The position numbers and the translations under genes are program-made. 64,000 nt of DNA from Lactococcus lactis (GTDB lineage: Bacteria > Bacillota > Bacilli > Lactobacillales > Streptococcaceae), in assembly GCF_029023865.1 (NCBI RefSeq), contig NZ_CP118969.1, positions 1,984,001 to 2,048,000 of the forward strand, in the 5' to 3' direction. The notes beneath the pieces are model-generated. The model saw only the letters and a list, made by a program, of their open reading frames with translations. It had not been told where the DNA came from and made no database searches. Shown here in pieces: positions 43,797 to 50,133 of this stretch. Position 1 is the first letter of the stretch; each line of letters opens with the position of its first letter.

Positions 43797-44174
43797 CTAT
43801 TTCTGTCTATTAAATCTTTTGACAATTTTCCGATTTCTGACGATTGAATAAAGATATACCAAAATAAAAATGAGCAACCAAGTAATAGTAAAACTCCAAA
43901 TATGATGTTGCCACGAGCTATCAAAAAGCCAAGTATTAACTAATAAGTAACCCCAAGCCAGCAAATAACTTGCTAAAGCTTGACTAACAAATTCAAGCAA
44001 GGCAATTGTGACATATTCATCTATCAATTTAGACATGGCCCCCTGAACAAAACCATAAACAAGAATTAGAGTCATTGATTCAAAATCAATTTCTCCACCA
44101 AAATACAAAGTAAGCAAGACTCCACATACTATAGCAATGAAGGCACCTTTGAGTCCCGAAATTACATATTTCAT
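43797..44174 (-). CDS. DUF3021 membrane protein
   Basis: 125 residues, four hydrophobic segments and a basic C-terminus (NRKIVKRFNRQK). Start ATG overlaps the LytTR stop (ATGA). In streptococcal LytTR regulatory systems (HdrRM, BrsRM) a protein of this kind holds its LytTR partner inactive at the membrane. Confidence 0.82.
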   Translation of the reverse strand: MKYVISGLKGAFIAIVCGVLLTLYFGGEIDFESMTLILVYGFVQGAMSKLIDEYVTIALLEFVSQALASYLLAWGYLLVNTWLFDSSWQHHIWSFTITWLLIFILVYLYSIVRNRKIVKRFNRQK

Positions 44175-44656
44175 TTTTTAGCTCCTTCTTCTAACTTCTT
44201 GTTGATATTTGCCAAGTATCTACGACTGACAGGCAACTTTTCATCTCCGAGATAAAGCAATACTCCGTAAACAAAGTCTGTTTCCAAGCGCCTTATTTGT
44301 TCAAAATTAACCAGAGTATTTCTTGATATTTTAATAAAATTCAAAGCCAATTTTTTCTCATAAAAATAGAGAGGAGATCTTACTCTTATCACTCCATCCG
44401 TCATATGGAAATCTAGATAATTTTTTTCTGATTTTAAATATAAAATTTCTCTGATATTAACAATTTCAAAACCTTTATTTGTTGCCAAATAGAGTTTTTC
44501 GTTATCTATAGAAGACAAATCTTCTAAATGATATTCTTTTACAATAGCCGAAAATTCTTCTTGCCTTCGAGCAACAATGACAATTTCCGCTTCTTCTATA
44601 TTAGGGTCAATTTGTTTTTTTAATTTCACTTTTTCATTATATAAATAAATACTCAC
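44171..44656 (-). CDS. LytTR-family transcriptional regulator
   Basis: 161 residues with a C-terminal LytTR DNA-binding domain (about 60-155: REILYLKSEKNYLDFHMTDG, FIKISRNTLVNFEQI, PVSRRYL). There is no receiver domain, so control is through the DUF3021 partner rather than phosphorylation. Last regulator pair of an operon that begins with an ABC transporter. Confidence 0.87.
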   Translation of the reverse strand: MSIYLYNEKVKLKKQIDPNIEEAEIVIVARRQEEFSAIVKEYHLEDLSSIDNEKLYLATNKGFEIVNIREILYLKSEKNYLDFHMTDGVIRVRSPLYFYEKKLALNFIKISRNTLVNFEQIRRLETDFVYGVLLYLGDEKLPVSRRYLANINKKLEEGAKK

Positions 44657-44691
44657 TTAAACAATTATTTAACTAACAAAAGCTAAAGTAT

Positions 44692-45417
44692 TTATGCCTT
44701 TCTTCGATAAACTAATAGGGCTAAGAGACAAATCAATCCGACACTTAAAGATATTCTTGACCAATTTGGAACGACTGTATAGTTGGAAGTTAATGTATGG
44801 TTTAAATCAGAAAGTAACTGAGTGAGGAAAAAATTGTCAGCAATCTTACGAATTCCTCCTGAAAGTTGTGCTAACGGAATCATCATTCCTGAAAAGAAGA
44901 AGGAAAGAAACATCAGAGGCATAGCAATCGCACTTGCTGTTGCCGTGTTTTTAGCAAGAAGTCCAATAATCATTGCTAATAAACAAAATGGAATTGAATA
45001 TAAATAAAGTTTTAGATAAAAAAGAATTAATAAACTCAACTTAGGAAACTCATAATCATAAGCATAATGAGCAACTACTAGAATAACAAGCGTTGAGCAA
45101 AAGATAATAATCATAAAACTAACAATTTGTGCAATAATATAAAATAATTTTTTTATTCCTCTTTGGACAAATAATTGATAAATTTTTCTAGACTGATAGT
45201 CAGCAATTTGTACTGACAGTGAAGTCAAACTAGCTGATAGAACACTGTATAATAATATTGATGCAATATTATTTTCAATATAATGTGGTATGCTTTTTCC
45301 AAAACTTGATGAAAAAGCAAACATTAAAAATAAGGGAAAGATAAATACAAAGAAAATTTGTGAAGGATTCCGATAGCGTAAACGTAGTTCAAATGTAAAA
45401 TATTTTAGAAATTTCAT
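44692..45417 (-). CDS. ABC-2 type permease
   Basis: 241 residues, six membrane segments in the ABC-2 pattern, short N-terminus RLRYRNPSQIFFVFIFPLFL. ATG overlaps the ATPase stop (ATGA). Exports an unknown substrate. Confidence 0.85.
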   Translation of the reverse strand: MKFLKYFTFELRLRYRNPSQIFFVFIFPLFLMFAFSSSFGKSIPHYIENNIASILLYSVLSASLTSLSVQIADYQSRKIYQLFVQRGIKKLFYIIAQIVSFMIIIFCSTLVILVVAHYAYDYEFPKLSLLILFYLKLYLYSIPFCLLAMIIGLLAKNTATASAIAMPLMFLSFFFSGMMIPLAQLSGGIRKIADNFFLTQLLSDLNHTLTSNYTVVPNWSRISLSVGLICLLALLVYRRKA

Positions 45418-46223
45418 GATAATAGTTCCTCCAAGTTGATACGGTAAGTCATTTGATATAAAACAAGTTCTTTATTGAATTTAATGATGGCTTGTTCAGC
45501 CAATTCCTTTGGTAATTTGTACTGTTTTTCTTTTAGTTTATAGGCTTCAAATTCTGGAACTTCTACTAAAAATTCAACAAAAGAAAATTCTTCTTGAATT
45601 AAATCTGATTTTTGTAAATCTGCAATAATTTTTCCATCTTTAAGAATGATAAATCTGTCGCATAATTGCAATGCTTCTTCTAAATAATGGGTTACCAAAA
45701 GTAAAGTTGAATTTTTTACTTTCAAATTTGAAGATAAAAATTTAAAAAGCTCTCCTCTGCTCTCACTGTCAAGACCCGTTGTAATTTCATCCAAAAAGAA
45801 ATATTCAGGACTATTTTGTAGTGCAGATACCAAAAAGAGTTTTTGTTTTTGACCACCAGATAAATTTGAAAATCTTTGCTTTAAATAGGATTCCATTTTA
45901 AATTCTTTGACCAGTTTTAAGCCATATTCTTTAGATTGTTCATCATTTGAAAACAAAGCTAAAACTTCACTGACTAAAGCATCAGGAGGTAAGGTCATAT
46001 TTTGCATGATATAACCAGTATTATTGGAAGTCGGTTTCATTTTGCCATATTCAATTTTTCCTGAAGAAGCCTTGACATTTCCATTAATAATATTCATTAA
46101 TGTTGATTTTCCCGCACCATTATTACCTAATAAAGCAACCTTATCACCAGCTTTTAATTCAAAACTGATATCATTTAGCACTTGATTGTTACCATAGGAT
46201 TTTTTTATATTTTTTATTTTCAT
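45414..46223 (-). CDS. ABC transporter ATPase
   Basis: 269 residues. Walker A GNNGAGKS (about 33-40), signature LSGGQKQK, Walker B FFLDEITTGLD, and the H-loop TH. First gene of ATPase-permease-LytTR-DUF3021, an arrangement seen with LytTR systems in streptococci, where the transporter may be the regulated output. Confidence 0.92.
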   Translation of the reverse strand: MKIKNIKKSYGNNQVLNDISFELKAGDKVALLGNNGAGKSTLMNIINGNVKASSGKIEYGKMKPTSNNTGYIMQNMTLPPDALVSEVLALFSNDEQSKEYGLKLVKEFKMESYLKQRFSNLSGGQKQKLFLVSALQNSPEYFFLDEITTGLDSESRGELFKFLSSNLKVKNSTLLLVTHYLEEALQLCDRFIILKDGKIIADLQKSDLIQEEFSFVEFLVEVPEFEAYKLKEKQYKLPKELAEQAIIKFNKELVLYQMTYRINLEELLS

Positions 46224-46316
46224 ATTGCTATTTTAACTCAATCTATCAAAAGTACTGACCAAAAGTCTGGGATAAATTAAGCAATTTTAGGGATAAAAAA
46301 ATAAGAGTTTTTTCTC

Positions 46317-46877
46317 CTATTTTTTGGAATTTATATTATAAGCTTTACGGTATTGATTGGGAGCAAGTCCATAGCGCTTTTTAAAAGATTTTATAAAATA
46401 AGGAGTATTCATCATTCCAACGTCACGCGCAATTTCAGAGATTGCTTCATTTCCTTTAAGCAATCGTATTCTTGCTTGCTCAAGTCTTATTCTTGTTAGT
46501 TCTTGCTGTGGAGTTAGCCCTTTTATTTTTTTATAAATATGCCGAAGATAAGACGAAGAACCATGAAGTCTTTGTCCAAGCTCCTCAAGACTTAAGTCCT
46601 CATCATAATGATTTTTTAAAAGTAAATCAATCTCTTCTACCCAAACCTCATTTGGTACAATTTTATCCATTGGTCGACATCTTTTGCAAGGACGATAACC
46701 TTCTTCTAAGGCTTGCTCGGCTGCTTGAAAAATACTTACATTCTCTCTTTTTGGTAGTCTAGAGACGCAGGAAGGTCGACAAAATATTTTAGTTGTTGCT
46801 ACGCCATACCATAATTTATTATCAAAGTTTTTATCATTATTTTTAATGATTTCCCAAGTTTCGTCAGTAATTTCCAA
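46317..46877 (-). CDS. adaA: AdaA-type methylphosphotriester transferase and AraC regulator
   Basis: 186 residues. N-terminal Ada zinc domain with Cys33, Cys37, Cys64 and Cys67 (FCRPSC, YRPCKRC), then an AraC helix-turn-helix at about 85-180. It takes a methyl group from damaged phosphate backbone and then activates the adaptive response. Follows adaB by 13 bases. Confidence 0.92.
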   Translation of the reverse strand: MEITDETWEIIKNNDKNFDNKLWYGVATTKIFCRPSCVSRLPKRENVSIFQAAEQALEEGYRPCKRCRPMDKIVPNEVWVEEIDLLLKNHYDEDLSLEELGQRLHGSSSYLRHIYKKIKGLTPQQELTRIRLEQARIRLLKGNEAISEIARDVGMMNTPYFIKSFKKRYGLAPNQYRKAYNINSKK

Positions 46878-46890
46878 ATGAAAACTCCAA

Positions 46891-47400
46891 TTATTTTTTT
46901 AAATGTGCTTGCTCAAGTGTCAAAAGAGCTTTTTTCTTCTCTAGTCCACCAGCGTATCCTGTCAAGGAACCATCAGCCCCCACAACTCGGTGACAAGGGA
47001 TAATGATTGAAAGTGGATTATGTCCAACTGCTCCACCAACCGCCTGTGACATATTTCTTTTTTTCTCTTCATTAACCTGAAGAAGATTTGATATTTCTTT
47101 ATAAGTAATTAGACTACCATAGGGGACATCACTTAATATTTTGAGTACTTTTTTTCTAAATTCCGTTACTTCTGGTTTCAATTTTATTTTTTTAAAATCA
47201 GGGTTTTCTCCTTTAAAATAAGCGTCCAACCATTCTATAGCATTAATAATTGGAAGACTCTTATCCTCTTTTGCCTGATTTAAATCATAATTGGCCGCAA
47301 AGTATTTTTGCTCTTTAAACCACACTCCTAATAAATAAGTTTCATCACTTAAAAGCGTTATTTCTCCTAAAGGTGACTGATATTTTTTTTTAGTTAACAT
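46891..47400 (-). CDS. adaB: Methylated-DNA-[protein]-cysteine S-methyltransferase
   Basis: 169 residues with the suicide Cys in IIPCHRVVG and the helix-turn-helix YGSLITYKEISNLL. It repairs O6-methylguanine. Operon order adaB-adaA. Confidence 0.94.
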   Translation of the reverse strand: MLTKKKYQSPLGEITLLSDETYLLGVWFKEQKYFAANYDLNQAKEDKSLPIINAIEWLDAYFKGENPDFKKIKLKPEVTEFRKKVLKILSDVPYGSLITYKEISNLLQVNEEKKRNMSQAVGGAVGHNPLSIIIPCHRVVGADGSLTGYAGGLEKKKALLTLEQAHLKK

Positions 47401-47546
47401 TTTCCCCTCCTCTTCGTTCCGACTTTTTTATATTCAATAGTATAACAAAAAAATAAGGCAGAAAACATCACTATTTGGCTTTTTCATTTTTTTGAATATC
47501 ATTCTTGATAAATGATATAATATAAAAAAAGATTAAGGGTCTGACA

Positions 47547-48044
47547 ATGAAAGTAATACTAAGAAAAGCATTCCCAGATGATTATGAGCAAATTGCTTTT
47601 GTTCACTATAAAGCCTGGTTAGAAACATACACTGGACTTCTCCCAGAAAGTTTCTTAAAAAACAGAACGCTTGAATCAAGCATTAATATTTTTAAAAATA
47701 ATCTTTGTTCAAATACAGTGGTTGCCATTGTTGAAGGCAAAATTATTGGTTTTTGCGGCTGGGGCCCTCTTCGGAATAATTCTTTTGAAGAAAACTTTGG
47801 TGAAATTCATGGCATATACTTACTCGACTCCTATAAAAAACATAAAATAGGTCGAAAAATGCTTGAATTCGCCTTAGAAAAACTTTCAACAAAGAATTAT
47901 CCAAAAGTTGGTCTGTGGGTACTAAGTAGCAATGAAAATGCCATTCACTTTTACAAGAAACTTGGTTTTTCTGACACAGGAATTGTTAAGGAAGAAAATT
48001 TAGGGGAAATTATCACTGAATCTTTTTTTACAAAGGAAATCTAA
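47547..48044 (+). CDS. GNAT family N-acetyltransferase
   Basis: 165 residues, full GNAT fold with the acetyl-CoA loop KKHKIGRKML (about 93-102) and a C-terminal NAIHFYKKLGF. Substrate unknown. Own terminator follows. It is the last clearly host gene before the tRNA(CAT)/csp region. Confidence 0.87.
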   Translation: MKVILRKAFPDDYEQIAFVHYKAWLETYTGLLPESFLKNRTLESSINIFKNNLCSNTVVAIVEGKIIGFCGWGPLRNNSFEENFGEIHGIYLLDSYKKHKIGRKMLEFALEKLSTKNYPKVGLWVLSSNENAIHFYKKLGFSDTGIVKEENLGEIITESFFTKEI

Positions 48045-48072
48045 AAAAGTATATCCCGGGATATGTTTTTTA
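48043..48072 (+). terminator. Terminator of the GNAT gene
   Basis: Palindrome ATATCCCGGGATAT with flanking A6 and T6. Confidence 0.75.
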
Positions 48073-48089
48073 TTTTAATGACAGACAAG

Positions 48090-48119
48090 AAAAAAACACC
48101 GTAAAATTACGGTGTTTAA
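48090..48119 (-). terminator. Terminator of the lone tRNA transcript
   Basis: AAACACCGTAATTTTACGGTGTTTTTTTC on the minus strand, about 180 bases after tRNA(CAT), with no gene between. Confidence 0.65.
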
Positions 48120-48278
48120 TGCTTAATAGCTATAATTATTTAACTGCGTCTTTCTGATATAAATATATTTGATTTTCATAAAGTATCCTAAAACATTGAT
48201 ACATAAGCCTTAATAGATTTAGAACATTTTCAAAAAAACGTCATATTCATATAGAAGTTTAAGACTTATGCCCCTTTT

Positions 48279-48296
48279 GTGCCCCTTTTATTTTAT
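48279..48296. repeat. TGCCCCTTTT direct repeat at the tRNA 3' end
   Basis: TGCCCCTTTTGTGCCCCTTTTA directly abuts the tRNA(CAT) 3' end. It resembles the GCCCCT iterons at 55.9-56.2 kb. Such short repeats beside a tRNA 3' end can be an integrase arm or att site; unproven. Confidence 0.35.
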
Positions 48297-48369
48297 GGTT
48301 CTTGCTGGACTCGAACCAGCGCTAACCCCGTTATGAGCGGGGGACTTTAACCAACTAAGCTAAAGAACT
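48296..48369 (-). tRNA. Lone tRNA with CAT anticodon
   Basis: 74 bases; anticodon arm CCCCG-CTCATAA-CGGGG and T-arm GCTGG-TTCGAGT-CCAGC are sound, D-arm is acceptable, but position 1 is A opposite C72, so the acceptor stem has six pairs. Body resembles the Ile2/Met(CAT) tRNA at 22455. A TATAAT at 48407-48412 could drive it. Confidence 0.8.
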
Positions 48370-48428
48370 GTTAGGCAGCATTACTGCCGCCTATGTTTAA
48401 GACTTTCATTATAACATACTACCTTAAT

Positions 48429-48492
48429 TAAAAACCACTCTATAAAAGAGTGGCCCTAATTTACGCAAAGGGAAGTGTGTGTTTCCTCTTGC
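48429..48492 (-). ncRNA. Small RNA unit I of the array
   Basis: Promoter TTGTAA (48521-48526), 16 bases, TATACT (48499-48504). The predicted 64-base RNA has a 5' hairpin GGAA/TTCC and terminator CCACTC TTTTATA GAGTGG TTTTT. Lies between csp and the tRNA. No SD or open frame. Confidence 0.55.
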
Positions 48493-48540
48493 TGGCTAAG
48501 TATAACATACTATCCTAGAATTACAACATCGTATTAAAAA

Positions 48541-48568
48541 AACTGAAGCTACTGCTCCAGTTTATGCA
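48541..48568 (-). terminator. Terminator of csp
   Basis: AACTGGAGC AGTA GCTTCAGTT followed by seven Ts on the minus strand. Confidence 0.8.
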
Positions 48569-48584
48569 CGATTTTCAAATATAA

Positions 48585-48785
48585 TTATGCTTTTGTGATA
48601 TTGACTGCTTGAAGACCACGTTGACCTTCTTCAACATCAAATTCAACTTTTTGACCTTCATCAAGTGATTTGAATCCATCAGATTGGATTGCTGAGAAGT
48701 GAGCGAACAAATCTTTGCCTTCTTCTGAAGTGATAAAGCCAAATCCTTTATCTGCGTTAAACCATTTTACTGTTCCATTTGCCAT
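48585..48785 (-). CDS. csp: Cold-shock protein
   Basis: 66 residues, single cold-shock domain with RNP1 KGFGFI and RNP2 DLFAHFS. Binds single-stranded RNA and melts structures at low temperature. The leader is about 90 bases from the promoter at 48877-48905, as usual for cold-shock genes. Its promoter falls in register with the flanking small-RNA units. Confidence 0.95.
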   Translation of the reverse strand: MANGTVKWFNADKGFGFITSEEGKDLFAHFSAIQSDGFKSLDEGQKVEFDVEEGQRGLQAVNITKA

Positions 48786-48876
48786 AATATTTATTTCCTT
48801 TCGACAAAATTGTAAATCTCATTTTGCGAAAAGTGAATCGATAAAACATTTTACTCATGACAAAATCTACTTTCTC

Positions 48877-48905
48877 ATAGTAACACTAATTATACTCAAT
48901 GTCAA
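48877..48905 (-). promoter_or_regulatory. Promoter of csp
   Basis: TTGACA, 17 bases, TACTAT; start near 48870-48875. Confidence 0.65.
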
Positions 48906-48919
48906 ACTGCCTATTTATT

Positions 48920-48984
48920 AATAAAACCCACATCATTACGACATGGGTTTTATGAACTGTAAGGAAAGCAACTAATCTTTCCGT
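48920..48984 (-). ncRNA. Small RNA unit H
   Basis: TTGACT (49014-49019), 17 bases, TATACT (48991-48996). RNA of about 65 bases: hairpin GGAAAG/CTTTCC and terminator AAAACCCA ... TGGGTTTT. Confidence 0.6.
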
Positions 48985-49039
48985 CCAGCAAGTATAACAC
49001 TAAGCATAGTTAAAGTCAAACTAACTACTAATTGAAAAA

Positions 49040-49102
49040 TAAAAAGCCACTCACAATTGAGCGGCTAAAGATGACAGGCGGTGCTTTCGAAGTACCAACC
49101 TT
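49040..49102 (-). ncRNA. Small RNA unit G
   Basis: TTGTAA (49131-49136), 16 bases, TATACT (49109-49114). RNA of about 63 bases ending in AGCCGCTCA ATTG TGAGTGGCT TTTT, a 9-bp terminator stem. Confidence 0.6.
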
Positions 49103-49144
49103 ACGTTAAGTATATCACTTTGATCAGTTATTACAATAGTAAAT

Positions 49145-49203
49145 AAAAAGTCACCCCAAATGTGGGAGGGTGACTGAAATAAGCTGGGAGTGACTGACTC
49201 CCT
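49145..49203 (-). ncRNA. Small RNA unit F
   Basis: TTGACT (49233-49238), 17 bases, TACACT (49210-49215). RNA of about 59 bases: hairpin GGGAGT/ACTCCC, terminator AGTCACCC TCCCACATTTG GGGTGACT with a UCCCAC loop. Confidence 0.65.
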
Positions 49204-49245
49204 AGCGCAAGTGTAGCACTACACTTAGATAAAGTCAAACTGATA

Positions 49246-49308
49246 TAAAAAACCGCCCAATATGACAGGAGGACGGAATATGCCTAAGAGAGATGAGTAA
49301 CTCTCTAT
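49246..49308 (-). ncRNA. Small RNA unit E
   Basis: TTGTAT (49337-49342), 16 bases, TATACT (49315-49320). RNA of about 63 bases: 11-bp hairpin GCCTATAGAGAG/CTCTCTTAGGC, terminator CCGTCC TCCTGTCATATT GGGCGG; CCUCCU is anti-SD-like. Confidence 0.65.
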
Positions 49309-49349
49309 AGGCTTAGTATAACACTTTAAAATTTAAATACAATAGCAAA

Positions 49350-49413
49350 TAAAAGGCCGCCCCAAACGCAGGAGGGCAGCTCTGATATATAGTAAGGAGT
49401 CTACTAAGCTCCT
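49350..49413 (-). ncRNA. Small RNA unit D
   Basis: TTGTTT (49442-49447), 16 bases, TATGAT (49420-49425). RNA of about 64 bases: hairpin AGGAG/CTCCT, terminator GCTGCCC TCCTGCGTTT GGGGCGGC; CCCUCCU in the loop side. Confidence 0.6.
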
Positions 49414-49455
49414 ATGCTAATCATAACACTTTAAAATTTAAAAACAATAGCAAAA

Positions 49456-49513
49456 TAAAAAAGCCACTCCGAAGAGCAGCTTAACTCTAGAAATAGGATG
49501 CAATCCCACAATC
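49456..49513 (-). ncRNA. Small RNA unit C
   Basis: TTGTCA (49543-49548), 17 bases, TATAAT (49520-49525). RNA of about 58 bases: hairpin GGATG/CATCC, terminator AGCTGCTC TTCG GAGTGGCT with a UUCG tetraloop. Its -35 overlaps that of the plus-strand unit J. Confidence 0.6.
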
Positions 49514-49576
49514 ATCCCGATTATATTGTAGCATATTATTATTGACAATTGTTCATAAAATTGATAATATTATAAA

Positions 49577-49666
49577 AGTTATTGCAAGTTAATCTAGTTC
49601 CGCACTATATTATTCATACCTTGCTCTAATCACTTTTCGGCACTGGCTTAATGCTAGTGCTTTTTT
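49577..49666 (+). ncRNA. Small RNA unit J, opposite strand
   Basis: TTGACA (49542-49547), 17 bases, TAATAT (49565-49570); terminator GCACTGGC TTAAT GCTAGTGC TTTTTT at about 49639-49666. About 90 bases, no convincing reading frame. Fills the one gap in the minus-strand spacing. Confidence 0.5.
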
Positions 49667-49672
49667 ATATCA

Positions 49673-49766
49673 AAAAATGCCTCATAAGGGGGAGGAGGCA
49701 TTTAAGAAAAATTTTATAACGAGCTTCTCATGGATGAAGAAAGCTCAAGGAAATAAAATATCAGGA
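49673..49766 (-). ncRNA. Small RNA unit B
   Basis: Perfect promoter TTGACA (49796-49801), 17 bases, TATAAT (49773-49778). RNA of about 94 bases: hairpin GAGCTT/GAAGCTC, terminator AATGCCTC CTCCCCCTTAT GAGGCATT with six Ts. The C-rich loop matches strong SD sequences. TGATAGCGCTATAA, a cre-like palindrome, overlaps the -10. Confidence 0.7.
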
Positions 49767-49802
49767 TGATTTATTATAGCGCTATCATTATTTTTTGTCA
49801 AG

Positions 49803-49870
49803 AAAAAAGCGCCCCAGTTAGGAGAGGGACGCTTAGGAGTAAACTTTATGAAAAATTTTATATTTGGAAT
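49803..49870 (-). ncRNA. Small RNA unit A
   Basis: TTGTTT (49901-49906), 18 bases, TATAAT (49877-49882). RNA of about 68 bases ending in AAGCGTCCC TCTCCTAACT GGGGCGCTT and six Ts; the terminator runs straight into the -35 of unit B. Confidence 0.6.
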
Positions 49871-49913
49871 AATTATATTATAAAACTTGTTTCTTAAATC
49901 AAACAAAAGAAAA

Positions 49914-49968
49914 AATACCAATAACGCTTAGAGCATTTCTTTTGACAACGCTATCTTTTATTGGTATT
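49914..49968. repeat. 11-bp inverted repeat with internal AACGCT direct repeats
   Basis: AATACCAATAA (49914-49924) and TTATTGGTATT (49958-49968). AACGCT occurs inside at 49923 and 49947. The right arm covers the -10 of the next promoter; on the minus strand the structure is followed by Ts and could terminate. Operator, arm site or terminator cannot be separated. Confidence 0.5.
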
Positions 49969-49970
49969 CT
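49942..49970 (+). promoter_or_regulatory. Promoter of the tRNA-like RNA
   Basis: TTGACA, 17 bases, TATTCT; start near 49977. Confidence 0.55.
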
Positions 49971-49985
49971 TAAACTATCAATTAA

Positions 49986-50049
49986 GAAGGAAACCCGAAA
50001 TGGTTGGGAGAATATTTTTATTTAGTGGGTTCAATTCCCACCTCCTTCA
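49986..50049 (+). ncRNA. Truncated tRNA-like RNA
   Basis: Acceptor GAAGGA/TCCTTC, a D-arm-like CCC-GAAATGGTT-GGG, a shrunken AT-rich middle of 15 bases in place of the anticodon arm and variable loop, and a perfect T-arm GTGGG-TTCAATT-CCCAC. 64 bases, so about 10 short of a tRNA. It has its own promoter and a terminator. Either a decayed tRNA at an integration site or a tRNA mimic. Confidence 0.5.
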
Positions 50050-50060
50050 TTATTAAAATC

Positions 50061-50094
50061 ATCCTACTAGTCCGCTGCTAGTAGGATTTTTTTG
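50061..50094 (+). terminator. Terminator after the tRNA-like RNA
   Basis: CCTACTAG ... CTAGTAGG stem and seven Ts. Confidence 0.85.
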
Positions 50095-50100
50095 CAAAAG

Positions 50101-50119
50101 AAAAACGCCCCGGAGGACG
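50101..50119 (-). terminator. Terminator of the kwaB-like gene
   Basis: CGTCC TCC GGGGCG TTTTT on the minus strand. Confidence 0.65.
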
Positions 50120-50133
50120 AGAAATAACATATC

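Noticed and set aside
48585-48785. csp as a satellite gene
   Set aside because: It lies outside the likely element end at about 50 kb, and no att duplication is visible in the window; ownership is left open.
49140-49420. Plus-strand mini-ORFs with SD-like GGAGG in the array (for example MPKRDE at 49279)
   Set aside because: The GGAGG strings are complements of the C-rich loops of the minus-strand RNAs, and no plus-strand promoters or terminators go with them.
48900-49500. CRISPR array
   Set aside because: Units are regularly spaced but share no exact repeat; similarity is limited to promoter boxes and hairpin shape, and no cas genes are near.
49986-50049. tmRNA or ordinary tRNA
   Set aside because: Too short, lacks an anticodon arm and any tag reading frame.
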